Positions 48,827 through 59,826 of a stretch of 64,000 nt of DNA are shown here, one piece after another. The notes under the pieces are model-generated. The model ran no database searches. It had not been told where the DNA came from and saw only the letters and a list, made by a program, of their open reading frames with translations. How positions within the stretch are numbered: position 1 is the first letter of the stretch; every line of letters begins with the position of its first letter. The stretch spans positions 6,507,501 to 6,571,500 of the forward strand of contig NC_132984.1 in NCBI RefSeq assembly GCF_047496725.1, in the 5' to 3' direction. Position numbers and translations under genes: made by a program. The DNA is from Anoplolepis gracilipes. Taxonomy: Eukaryota > Arthropoda > Insecta > Hymenoptera > Formicidae.

Positions 48827-49560
48827 AATTTCTTATATATAATTATATGTAACAATATAAAACAATATATATAACAATATAAAAGTATATAGAAATATAT
48901 AAAATTCTGTATAAGTTATATATAGTTATGTATAGCATGCATAATTTCGTATTATCGTTGACTGACATTTAACCAACATTAATATAAAATTATATATAAT
49001 TATACAATAAGTCATATATTATTATATATAATTATACATAACTTATATAAAATTTTATATATTTCTATATTATTTTATATGGTCATATATCATATATCAT
49101 TATACATAGCGCATTACAATCTTTACAATGTATTTTATAAACGACATTAGTTCTATTGTCAATGTGTAATCTATCTTTGCCGCGCTTTATCAATGTATTC
49201 AGTTTATTAGTTACAATCAAAGCAACGTTTAAACCCGTATCAAGTATTGAACGACGTAAACAAAAACTAAAATCTTTAACGTAACCCGGTAAAAAATTTC
49301 TCATATATAATTATATATAACAATATAAAAGTATATAGAAATATATAAAATTCTGTATAGTTATGTATAGTATGCATAATTTTGTATTATTGTTGATTGA
49401 CATCTAGCCAACATTAATATAAAATTATATATAACTATACAATAAATCATATATTATTATATATAATTATACATAACTTATATAAAATTTTATATATTTC
49501 TATATTATTTTATATGGTCATATATCATATATCATTATACATAACAAATTTTTTACCGGG
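48827..49560. mobile_element. Composite insertion: MITE + Penelope piece + MITE
   Basis: The left MITE (48,827-49,108) has lost its inner end. A 176-bp antisense Penelope segment follows (49,109-49,284), then a full MITE (49,285-49,560). The whole is flanked by TA duplications (48,825-48,826; 49,561-49,562) within the hAT element. The Penelope segment corresponds base for base in length to 51,302-51,477, and the MITE joins it at the identical nucleotide as in the Penelope copy at 51.3 kb. The 65 shared codons give identical residues. Confidence 0.85.
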
Positions 49561-49895
49561 TATTATTATCAAAATTATTACACACTTTATATCAATAGCA
49601 ATATCACTATCAAAAAATTATATCATTTTGATTACTTTACTGTAAAATAATGTTCAAAAATTTTTAGTGTTTAGTGTAAAAATTTCACCTTGTATTAAAA
49701 AAATGTTTATGTAAAGTTTATATTGTATAAAAAAAAAGTAACGGAAATTGTAACGATTCGTTACTTTTTGAGTAACGGTAACGATAACGAGTTACTTTTT
49801 AAAATTAGTAACAAGTAACGGTAACGAGTTACTTTTTGGAAAAAAGAACGGTAACGGTAACGAGTTACTTTTATAAAGTAACTTTCCCAACTCTG

Positions 49896-50063
49896 ATAAT
49901 TATATATAATTTTATATTAATGTTGGCTAGATGTCAGTCAATGATGATACAAAATTATGCATACTATACATAACTATACATAACTTATACAGAATTTTAA
50001 ATATTTGTATATACTTTTATATTGTTATATATAATTATATATAATTATAAATTTTTTACCGAG
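49896..50063. mobile_element. Half MITE, subfamily 1
   Basis: Matches the right half of the CCCGGTAAAAAATT MITE (ATGTTGGCTAGATGTCAGTC, TATGCATACTATACATAAC) and ends ATTTTTTACCGAG. Confidence 0.7.
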
Positions 50064-50456
50064 TATGCAAAATAATCTTTCGTTTTCACGTTGTATGTGA
50101 TAAATAGGAAGCAAATTATTTTATCAAAACTGATATAGTTATTTTTCGACTTATGTCTACTAAAGTTATAAATATTTACTCAAGATAGTGAGTATTATCT
50201 ACAAACATCCTATAATCTTTGTATATAACAAACTCATCCTAAAACAACTAAAAACTATTTTGCACAATCGAATAAAAATAGTGAATTTTAAATTTATATA
50301 ATGTTGCAAAAAATATTTATAAGGCAACTAATTGCATGAAATTCAAGGTTATTAGATTAAAATCGCTAGTATTTGATTAAGAGACAACAAAATAATTAAA
50401 AACGACCAAACTAGCCAAAAAATTCCTTTACTTAATACCTCGACATTTCATCGATT

Positions 50457-51025
50457 ATGTCCTTATCTCCGATTCTGGCTGACATTGTCATGAATGATTT
50501 AGGGTCACATTGTTTAAATTTGTTAAGTTTTAACGTCTCTGTCTATTATAGATATGTTGACGACATTTTTGCAATAGTTCCACGCACAGGTATTGATAAG
50601 ATGTTAGAGACTTTTAATAATTTTCACCCTCGCTTGAAATTTACATTTGAAATAGAACAGAACGATTCCATTAGTTTTTTAAATACAACGGTTTTGCGTG
50701 TCAAACAATACACTTATAACCAACTGGTTTAGGAAGCCTACTTGGTCGGGAAGATATATAAACTTTCATTCAAACCATCTAATGAAATATAAAATCAATA
50801 CCATATATAATCTTGTAGATCACGCCTTACTGCTCTCGGATATTAGATTCCACAAAGAAAATATAAATATTGTTTGTAAAACGTTGCGTAATAATTGTTT
50901 CCCTGAACAATATATTAGGCGACACATTCAAAAAAGGATTAATATTCTAAAAAACCGTAAAATCAACAATGATCATAAATCCACGAAAAAATTGCAACCG
51001 AACAACTTTTTTATGCCATTACCTT
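50457..51025 (+). pseudogene. Penelope reverse transcriptase, C-terminal part
   Basis: The palm and thumb of the RT: the LSPILADIVMNDL motif, catalytic YVDDIFA, then FEIEQNDSISFLNTTVLR. A frameshift near 50,697-50,710 moves the frame, after which NWFRKPTWSGRYINFHSNH continues, typical of the Penelope RT-linker. Fingers and the N-terminal domain are missing because of 5' truncation. At 51,026 a MITE interrupts the frame. Confidence 0.85.
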
Positions 51026-51301
51026 CCCGGTAAAAAATTTGTTATGTATAATCATATATGATATATGACCATATACAATTATATAGAAATATATAAAATT
51101 TTATATAAGTTATGTATAATTATATATAATAATATATGATTTATTGTATAGTTATATATAATTTTATATTAATGTTGGCTAGATGTCAATCAACAATAAT
51201 ACAAAATTATGCATACTATACATAACTATACAGAATTTTATATATTTCTATATACTTTTATATTGTTATATATAATTATATATGAGAAATTTTTTACCGG
51301 G
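51026..51301. mobile_element. AT-rich MITE inserted in Penelope coding region
   Basis: 276 bp with inverted ends CCCGGTAAAAAATTTGTTAT / AGAAATTTTTTACCGGG. The 2-bp duplication tt flanks it (51,024-51,025; 51,302-51,303). Taking out the MITE with one tt leaves the Penelope frame continuous at that spot. The right MITE end supplies a chance ATG frame that runs into the Penelope protein. Confidence 0.85.
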
Positions 51302-51760
51302 TTACGTTAAAGATTTTAGTTTTTGTTTACGTCGTTCAATACTTGATACGGGTTTAAACGTTGCTTTGATTGTAACTAATAAACTGAATACATTGATAAA
51401 GCGCGGCAAAGATAGATTACACATTGACAATAGAACTAATGTCGTTTATAAAATACATTGTAAAGATTGTAATGCGCTTTATATAGGCCAAACTAAAAGA
51501 CATTTACGCACGCGACTTAAAGAACATTTTAACAATATAAAATTGCATCCATCATGTCAATCTGTAATAGTAAACACAGAGCTGAATATGGACATGAATT
51601 TGAGTGGGATAGTCCAGGCATTTTACATAACGAAAAATTTGTCAAAAAGAGAGAAATAGCGGAAATGTTTTTGATCAAGAAATTTAACACCACAATTAAC
51701 CTGCAAAGAGACACTGAAAATCTAAATAATATTTACAACAAGATAATAAAGGTCGTTTGA
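51302..51760 (+). pseudogene. Penelope GIY-YIG endonuclease
   Basis: The C-terminal endonuclease that nicks target DNA. VVYKIHCKDCNALYIGQTKR carries the GIY-YIG core with the usual CxxC insertion, and LRTRLKEH contains the catalytic Arg helix. A frameshift near 51,560-51,575 changes frame, then HEFEWDSPGIL and EMFLIKKFNTTINLQ (with the metal-binding Glu) follow to a stop at 51,758. This order (RT then GIY-YIG) is the mark of Penelope elements. Confidence 0.85.
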
Positions 51761-52019
51761 AATGTTTTTAAAAATTGTCAGTTTAGTTTTAAGAATCGTC
51801 TAGACAAGACGTGTCGCTTTACTGTGTTGTTTTATCTTACTAATATCTCACATTAATGAGCGAAATGTTTAATATGTTTCACTTTTATGACACGTTTTAT
51901 TGCATCCTTTATTTTATTTGAATATATGTATTAATTAGTTTTGTCTTTTATCGATTGTATTTCATTTTATTGTCTGCACTGAATTTATTATTAATTTTGT
52001 ATTCATTTGTAACCTTTGG

Positions 52020-52075
52020 CTTTTAGTAACACTTGAAAAGGACCAGAATTATGGTCGAAACGTCGTGGTATTAAA
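52020..52075 (+). ncRNA. Degenerate hammerhead-like motif in Penelope tail
   Basis: CTTGAAAAGGACC...GGTCGAAACGTC has the layout of a hammerhead ribozyme core (CUGAUGA, stem II, GAAA, stem III), which is known from Penelope elements. The first box reads CTTGAAA instead of CTGATGA, so activity is doubtful. The same variant occurs in the copies at 0.13 and 22.08 kb. Confidence 0.35.
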
Positions 52076-52130
52076 TAAAGGAATTTTTTGGCTAGTTTGA
52101 TCGTTTCTAATTATTTTGCTGTCTCTTAAT

Positions 52131-53434
52131 TGTATAAAAGTATTTTAAAATGCCAAATCTCAGCTTTCAATTTTATTTATTCTCAAAGATATTTTTATTT
52201 CAAATGGCATCACTTCTACATCGATCGTAATAATTTGATAAAAAATTTTCAATACTGAAATCATACATAAAGTTGATATTTTTTTTATTTTATTTAAATT
52301 ATTTTGTAAGTTTAAAGTTTCCTCTTTAAAATAAGTTTTTAAAAGTTTAACTGTAATTTGTTATTGTAATTTAAAAAATCAAGGAATGTTCAATTTTTAT
52401 CAATAATCTAATATGTCGTAAGATTAACGTTATGCAAAATATACTACAAGATTACAGTTGTTTACATATATTAATTTTTTTTAATATAATATAATTTACT
52501 TCTCAATTCATTCAGTACCGTTTTAAAACTGATATTATTTGAATTATTTTGTTTTCAAAAATATCAAACCATCATTTTTTATTAGCTTAAATCACTCATT
52601 GTCGGATACTTTTATGCAAGTAGGAAAATAGGAAATTCTTGTTTGAAGAATAGCAGAAAATTTGAATTAGCATTATGTGTATGTGTGTCGTAAGATGTCG
52701 CGAAAATATAAATTATAAATCACAGTTATTAGTCTTTAGTTTATTATCAAGAAATTTACCTTCAAACAAAAAAATCAAAATTATAGATATTTTGATCGAA
52801 CATTAAGAGAATCATCGATATTAAGAAATCATTAATCTTTTTGTTAAATACTCTTGTTATCACTATAAGACAATTGATGTAACAATTAATAAAGAGTCAT
52901 ATTACTAATGCTGGCAGTATTATTATAGATTAATACTGAAAAGAATTGAAAATTCTGATCATTTTAAATAACATGGAACAAATATTACTTCAATATTTAA
53001 ACTAGCATATAGCATTTAAAAAGTATTTTAAAAAATAAATTTTAGGTTTATAGAATATCTGAAAATTAAATTAAAAATTTTTTCAAATGTACATGATTTC
53101 AAAGTTAAAGTTTTTTATCGATTATGTACGATATATTTGAAAGTATAACAGAATCAAGGAAAAAACTAATCTTAAGGAGATTTGAAAAACGAGACATTTT
53201 TTGGTTTTAAAATACTTTCTTGATAATCGATTATCTTATTATAAGGTTACAGAAATTTGACTTTCGCCATTTTTACTACCGATTTGAAGAAGTGCTTTAA
53301 TATTTTTCTAAGAATGTATATAATTATATACATATTTAAAAACAAATTATTTTATTAGAATATAACTCTTATTTTAAAATCTTGTATATAAAGATTGTAA
53401 TGATGTCCTTATTTTATATTTATTTAATTTTTAG
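52131..53434. other. Intron-like AT-rich DNA
   Basis: No middle monooxygenase exon (expected Cys-rich GVCGDA-type motif) or other gene was found in a reading of the plus strand. Confidence 0.5.
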
Positions 53435-53549
53435 ATGGGAATATGTTGCTGCAAATATTTGGGAAAAGTGTGAGGATGGTACACACAACCAAGGTTGCGG
53501 ACCCCAAGAAACTTTCAAGACATACTCCGATATTCGTATTGCTTATTAA
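53435..53549 (+). pseudogene. AA15 lytic polysaccharide monooxygenase, last exon
   Basis: After the acceptor TTTAATTTTTAG the frame reads WEYVAANIWEKCEDG, then GCGPQETFKTYSDIRIAY and a stop. The pattern W-x-Y-x-A-x-N-x-W...CEDG...GCGPQETFRACSDI is the C-terminal end of the AA15 catalytic domain. The Cys expected after the FRA-type motif is Tyr here. Exon 1 (45,525) has also lost a Cys, so both pieces look like one decayed gene on the plus strand. Confidence 0.75.
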
Positions 53550-53613
53550 TTACTTTTTATTACCTATCTTTTAACAAAAACTATATTAATTTACATTGCT
53601 CTATATATATATA

Positions 53614-54040
53614 CAGGGTGTCCCACCTGAAAGTGGCCACCCCTTTTATCTTTTAAATTAAAAGAGATAGACCATAACAAATATATATGAAATTAAATGG
53701 CTTGAACTAAACTTTATTGTGAATATAGTGATTGATTACAAAATTTATCTGTATTGAAGAACGGAGAAGTATGCATAATTTTTTTATAATAATGTAGATA
53801 TTTTGATATAATAAAAGTTGTAGCACTGTTTGAAACAAATACAACGATGTATAATTTAATGTAAATATTTTGCAAATTATACGAAATTTTCTGGTTTGAA
53901 ATATCGCGGGCGACGTCTATCATTTCATTTTCGGCCCTGCGATATGGCCAACTTCTGACTTGCATTAGAAGTGACGTAAAAAAATGACAACATGCATACG
54001 TCAATTTCTAGAGCCTTCTTCAGTGACTTTAAAAGTTAAA
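53614..54040. mobile_element. Mariner-type element, single end
   Basis: CAGGGTGTCCCACCTGAAAGTGG follows a TA run, as in mariner-type ends. No opposite end is found. The minus-strand 96-codon frame inside (53,714-54,004) is unrecognised. Confidence 0.4.
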
Positions 54041-54144
54041 TATTATTTAATAAAATTATGGTTTAATATTTGTTTTAATTCGAATTGCTTGATTAAAAAT
54101 CGGTCAATTATTTTAAGGCAAAAACTGCTAACGTTAATTACTGC

Positions 54145-54459
54145 TCGATAAAAAATTTCTTATGTATAGTTATGCAGAATTGAATATAATTATACAGTAT
54201 TTTACACAATTGTGTAAAAATATGTATAATTATAGATGACACCGTATAAAACGTTATGTATATTTATATATAAAATGGATTGATAGCTGCAATTAGAATT
54301 ATGTATACATACTTATACACAATGCCTGCAACACATTTTATGTATAATTATATATAATTATATATAATTATATATAAAATGGACAAATTTCGTATATAAA
54401 TTTGTATAATTAGATACGACCATTTTTGTCTGATTATATATAAAAAATTTTTTACCGGG
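54145..54459. mobile_element. AT-rich MITE, subfamily 2, inverse copy
   Basis: Reverse complement of 43,013-43,338 over most of its length (shared GTATAATTAGATACGACCAT). Ends CGATAAAAAATTTC / AAAATTTTTTACCGGG. Confidence 0.75.
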
Positions 54460-54570
54460 TGTTATCTAATGTTATTATAAAAAGTAATATAAATTGTAAC
54501 AATACATATTTTCAATACTTACATTTCGTCTTTAAAGATCGTCAAAAGTTACAACGATGAAGACTAAGTT

Positions 54571-54855
54571 CGGTAAAAAATTTCTCATATATAATTATAT
54601 ATAACAATATAAAAGTATATAAAAATATATAAAATTCTGTATAAGTTATGTATAGTTATGTATAGTATGCATACTTTTGTATTATCGTTGACTGACATCT
54701 AGCCAACATTAATATAAAATTATATATAATTATACAATAAGTCATATATTATTATATATATTTATACATAACTTATATAAAACTTTATATATTTCTATAT
54801 AATTTTATATGGTCATATATCATATATGATTATACATAACAAATTTTTTACCGGG
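54571..54855. mobile_element. AT-rich MITE, subfamily 1
   Basis: Ends CGGTAAAAAATTTCTC / AAATTTTTTACCGGG. The interior matches the copies at 49,285 and 51,026 (ACTGACATCTAGCCAACATT). Confidence 0.8.
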
Positions 54856-54977
54856 ATCTAGTAAAATTAATAGAAAATCTTAAATTATTTTATTATTAAG
54901 AAGCAAATTCAGCATCTAATTGTGAGACACTAGGTTTTTGATTTAAAAAATAATTTATAAAAAGCCAGTTTTACAAT

Positions 54978-56456
54978 GGGTGCGTTCGGGGAGACACTGC
55001 CTAGCGCTATTTAATGCTATCACTGTTCGGGGAGTTAGCTAGTAGCACTACCAAACTACGTGACGTCACTGATGATAGTGTTTTACGTAGCTCCGTAAAG
55101 TTAGCCGAACCACTTTGATTTTTTTATAATTAAAATTAACTAATTGTTTGGTCATCGTTTGTTCATGATTGGTCATCCAATTAAATCGTTTAGTCATTTA
55201 TCGTTTTTTTTAATTAAATAATTAAAATTTCGAACTAAAGTTAGCCGAACATTTTTATTTTTCGTCCAATCGAGTTAAACAAGAGCTTATTCGATGCAGA
55301 ATCGTTAGGTCATCACGAATAAATTCTTTCATAGTTTATCTGAAAAATGAAAAAAATTATGTGCGGTAAAATGACGACGGGCGACGTATAGTGACATGGA
55401 CGTGCGCTGCGGTCACGCGCGTATGCGTTTTAGTAACTTACACAAAATTTTAAATAAATCCTTTTTAATAAATTCTTTTTATGTTACTATGCAAGTTGCA
55501 AACCCATGTGGAATCGTATATGCATTGCAAAGTACATGCTTAGATGGGAATGCATAGGGGGACGGGGCTTCGCCCAACAAAACTTGAGAGCGTAGAAACT
55601 ACCAAGGCTGACAGTACTGTGTGGAAGTTTCAATGCTATTTTCCTAAGCAAATGCTATTTGACTGAAGTGCTGTTAGGCAAATGGCTCAATGAATCGTGC
55701 ATCGATGCATTCAGTATTTATTTTGTAAGATTATGAATAAAAAATTATAAATATAGTGTAAGAGTTTGAACATAGGTTGAATTAAAATTTTACATTGAAA
55801 CTTTCACACACAGTACTATCAGCTTTGGTAGTTTCTACGCTCTCAAGTTTTGTTATACTTTTTTATGGGGACGGGGCGAAGCCCCGTCCCCCTATGCATT
55901 CCCATCTAAGCATGTATTTTGCAATGCATATACGATTCCACATGGGTTTGCAACTTGCATAGCTACATTATTAAAAAGGATTTATTTAAAATTAAAAAAG
56001 ATTTATTTAAAATTTTGTATAAGTTACTAAAACGTGACCGCAGCGCACGTCCATGTCACTATACGTCACCCGTCGTCATTTTACCGCACATGATTTTTTT
56101 CATTTTTCGGATAAACTATAGATAACCAAACGTTGTAAAGAATTTATTCGTGATGACCTAACGATTCTGCATCGAATAAGCTCTTGTTTAACTCGATTGG
56201 ACAAAAAATAAAAATGTTCGGCTAACTTTAGTTCAAAATTTTAATTATTTAATTAAAAAAAAATGATAAATGACCAAACGTTTTAATTGGATGAACAATC
56301 ATGAACAAACGATGACCAAACAATTAGTTAATTTTAATTATAAAAAAATCAAAGTGGTTCGGCTAACTTTACGGAGCTGTTTTACGTCATCATCTTGCGC
56401 AACCAACGCTATTCCTTCCGAAGGGTGTGTTCGGGGAACTCGCTATCACACTACCA
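54978..56456. mobile_element. Foldback element with about 0.55-kb arms
   Basis: Long inverted arms run from about 55,085-55,620 and 55,815-56,393 (GCTCCGTAAAG at 55,090 pairs with CTTTACGGAGC at 56,367), centre near 55,734. The arm has GTGACATGGACGTGCGCTGCGG and CTTGAGAGCGTAGAAACTACC. A perfect hairpin GGGGACGGGGC-GAA-GCCCCGTCCCC lies at 55,867-55,891. Outer pieces (GTGCGTTCGGGGAG; GTGTGTTCGGGGAA) repeat directly, not inverted. No transposase. Confidence 0.7.
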
Positions 56457-56720
56457 CCCGGTAAAAAATTTGTTATTTATAATCATATATGATATATGAC
56501 CATATAAAATTATATAGAAATATATAAAATTTTATATAAGTTATGTATAATTATATATAATAATATATGACTTATTGTATAATTATATATAATTTTATAT
56601 TAATGTTGGCTAGATGTCAGTCAACGATAATATAAAATTATGCATACTATACATAACTATACATAACCTATACAGAATTTTGTATATTTCTATATACTTT
56701 TATATTGTTATATATAATTA
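56457..56720. mobile_element. AT-rich MITE, subfamily 1, right end lost
   Basis: Starts CCCGGTAAAAAATTTGTTAT and matches the 51,026 copy until a palindromic MITE interrupts at TA (56,721). Confidence 0.8.
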
Positions 56721-56722
56721 TA

Positions 56723-57614
56723 CAGGGTGTCCTAGAACAAGGACCTTCCGTCCGTAAAATGACGTATTCCTGACACAATTTTAAGACAATTTTTCCTTTA
56801 CCAAAATTTGATTTGAAGCGTAGTTTTTGAGTTATAAGCAAAAATAGTTAGCAAATCATACGTCAAGTACAGAAGGCAGGCAGAAGTGGCGCGGCGCACC
56901 GCGAGCCTGGACGCAGCTGACCGTCCGACGGGTGATTACCGCCGCATGAGTCGCTAAAACTATTTTATCTTATAACATAAAATTATGCTTTAAATAAAAT
57001 TTTGGTAAAGAAGAAAATGTCTTATAATTACGTCAGGAATAAGTGTTCCTTAAAATAACGTTGGACGCTGCGATCAGCTGATTGCTACACGCGATGTTGT
57101 TTCTCAGCTGAGCCGGAAAATCAATATATCGATCAGTCTGAAGTCGTTGACGACAATGTTGATGACAATCGAAGGAACGTCGCCATCGCGGAGGCGGTTA
57201 TTTCTCTCTCTCTCTTTCTTTCACTCACTCTGTTGTTTCCTTTTACGCACACACTCAAACATATACACATCGCGTGTAGCAATCAGCTGATCGCAGCGTC
57301 CGATGGCCGGCTTTTCGGAACAACTTTTGGTCATTAAAGTAATGTTATTTTAAGGAACACGTATTCCTGACGTAATTATAAGACATTTTCTTTTTTACCA
57401 AAATTTTATTTAAAGCATAATTTTATGCTATAAGATAAAATAGTTAGCGACTCATGCGGCGGTAATCACCCGTCGGACGGTCAGCTGCGCCCGCGCTTGC
57501 GGTGCGCCGCGCCGCTCCTGCCTGCCTTCTATACTCGACGCGTGATTTGCTAACTATTTTTGCTTATAACAAAAACTACGCTTTAAATCAAATTTTGGTA
57601 AGGAAAAAATTGTC
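56723..57614. mobile_element. Palindromic mariner-type MITE, copy 2
   Basis: Begins CAGGGTGTCCTAGAACAAGG after TA, shares both arms and centre with 16,319-17,160, and stops inside its right arm (AAAAATTGTCTTA) where the Harbinger element starts. Confidence 0.8.
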
Positions 57615-57903
57615 TTATACCCGTATTCATAGTCCGTCCTTATCTCAAAGGTGGAGGAAACCTTAATGAAGAATTCTTTGAATCTCCAAGGCTGTCTTAT
57701 TTCATAGATGAATCTCGAGTCTTCCTTCCAAAAGGAAAGAATATTTTAGGGATTTTTAGGGATTTACTAGAGACAACATTGTTTTACGCGCTTGCAACTA
57801 ATTTCACGTATAAACTTTCAAGTGATTGAGTTACAAATAAGTTAAATTAAAAGTATATTTATTTATTATTTTTTGTGCAAGTTGTGATCGCATTGCAAAT
57901 ATA

Positions 57904-59177
57904 ATGGATAATAAAAATGTTCATTATACGGAACGGGAGAGAATGCTCTTGGCGCAGCTTGTTTCAGAAAAAAAAGCTATCGAAAATAAAAAAACAAGTG
58001 CTTCAGATGTAAAAGATAAGGTGGATGCATGGGAAAGAATCACAAAAAAATTTACTAGCGAAGGATGTACGCCTCGCTCTAGCAAACAGCTGAAAAAATG
58101 CTGGGATAATATGAAACAAAGGTAAAAATAATGATTATACTAATAATTTTATTAATGATGAGGCTATATAATTATTTTAAGTGCACACATATTCTTCTTC
58201 CTATATACACTTTTATATACTTGGCTTGTTATATAATATTTTAATAATAATTATATTATTAATTAATTATTTTAGAAAATGAAAATTAAATACGACAATG
58301 CGGCACGAACGGCTTATAATAGGTGGAGGTTCTGCATCAGTACAATCGAATGATCCAGTGATGGCATTCATGGATGCAACAAATGCAAATTTAGATGTCG
58401 AAATTGATTGCCCATTCGACAGCACAGCAGTATTTGAGAAAGAATGTATAAGCACTACATATAATTCTTGTTTTTTTATTATTCTATTATTATACATATA
58501 TGGTAATAATAATTTATTCTTTATTTTTTGCTTTTCAGATAATGTAAAGATGGATTGTGCGTCTCAAAGAATAGTCATCGAAGATGAAAGTGAGAAAGAG
58601 AATGAGAACATTGATGATATCTGTCATGAAGATTATATCCATCAAAATATTTTATCTACATCATTTAGCACCCCAAAAGAAAAAATAGCTACTTCAAGGA
58701 ATAGCACATCAGTAGAAAAAAGGGCCACATCAAGCATAAACAATGCATCAGAAAAAAAAGTCACTGCAAGTGTTAACGCATTAAAAGGAAAAAAAGCTAC
58801 TTCAAATATTAAAAACATACAGGTAAATTTTATGAATTAGGTTATATTAATTTTTTAACAGATTATATAAATAATTATTATTATTATTAATATGAATAAG
58901 ATTTTATTGTCATTTTTTAAAATTAAGGTAGAAAAAAGTACGTAATAATCTTTATTGCAATAAATTAATGATAATGAAATACTAATAATAAAATAATTTT
59001 GATTTTCAGAATATCCGTGACGAAAAAGAGTTACGATTAATAAAAATACGCGAAACAATTGAGCAACAGCGCGAGCTTCATCGTAAAAAAATAAAGATTG
59101 CTGAAACAGAGGAGCAGATTGTTCTTGTAAAACTTTTGAAGGAGGAAGAAGCGCTCAAGAGTAATACATGTAAATAA
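57904..59177 (+). pseudogene. Harbinger Myb/SANT DNA-binding protein, left arm
   Basis: The accessory protein of PIF/Harbinger elements that binds the ends and helps the transposase. Four exons with good splice sites: 57,904-58,121 (GTAAAA), 58,276-58,445 (GTATAA), 58,539-58,822 (GTAAAT) and 59,010-59,177, total 279 codons plus stop. Exon 1 is a Myb/SANT-like trihelix (YTERERMLLAQLV, W at about residue 44, CWDNMKQR). Exon 2 has GGGSASV and an acidic segment, exon 3 is Ser/Lys-rich and exon 4 is a coiled coil (IRETIEQQRELHRKK). With these junctions a TGA falls at 58,280-58,282, just after exon 1, so the protein would be truncated unless splicing differs. Confidence 0.7.
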
Positions 59178-59826
59178 TATATCTATAAATATGATAAAAT
59201 GACTTTTGTTAATAATATGCTATAGATACAAGTTATGTTTTTTATTATATATTTCTATATGTTTATATGTATTTCAGTTTACACAAAGTTATGTAAAATA
59301 TTTAATTATTTTTATAAGTGACTAAATAACTATAAGTGTTCTTATAAATAAATGTTATTCTTGATAATTAATATAAAATTCTATGTTTGTTATCAATTTA
59401 ATGGAAATATATATATTTCTTACAAACAATTAAATATTGTCTGTTTATATTTTTAAACGTCACTTTGAGGGCTGTGTTTTGTTGATAATCATTGTCAGTA
59501 TTGAAAATCTAAAGTGTATGTGACAAATTAAATAGATTTACAGTACTGTCAGTGAATACCAAAATGCGGTTTATATAAAAGAATAGTTTATAGAGAGAAA
59601 GAGAGAGAGAAAGATTTGTTATAAATAAATATAACATTCTTTAGGTTAAAATTTATACTTAATATATTATATATTTGTTTTATTTACAATTTGATCTTGT
59701 ATGTACAAATCTAAATTTATTTATACAAATTAATCTTAAATTTACATGATGACAACATTATTGTTAAATCACTCATTGCAGATATAAAATGAATATAAAA
59801 ATATAATTATAATTCGCTATTCTGTT

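Larger units (their letters stand above)
46363..49895. mobile_element. hAT-type element, second copy, with nested insertions
   Basis: In inverse orientation it carries the sequence of the 4,801 copy, with ends CAGGGATGGGAAGTAACGCG and AAAGTAACTTTCCCAACTCTG. It was enlarged by a family A solo LTR (46,974-48,657) and a composite MITE/Penelope insertion (48,827-49,560); the underlying element is about 1.1 kb. No 8-bp duplication is visible: the right end meets half a MITE at 49,896, so the flank has been rearranged. Confidence 0.75.
50353..52130 (+). mobile_element. Penelope-like element, 5' truncated
   Basis: The body carries RT then GIY-YIG and a 3' tail with the CTTGAAAAGGACC / GGTCGAAACGTCG motif at about 52,030. 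The left end (50,353-50,441) is an inverted copy of the tail (AAACTAGCCAAAAAATTCC), matching 52,058-52,130. Such inverted terminal pieces are typical of Penelope elements. Target duplications could not be fixed. It lies in the intron of the broken monooxygenase gene. Confidence 0.85.

Noticed and set aside
51282..51301. ATG start reading MRNFLPG before the GIY-YIG domain
   Set aside because: These codons come from the MITE terminal repeat and not from Penelope.
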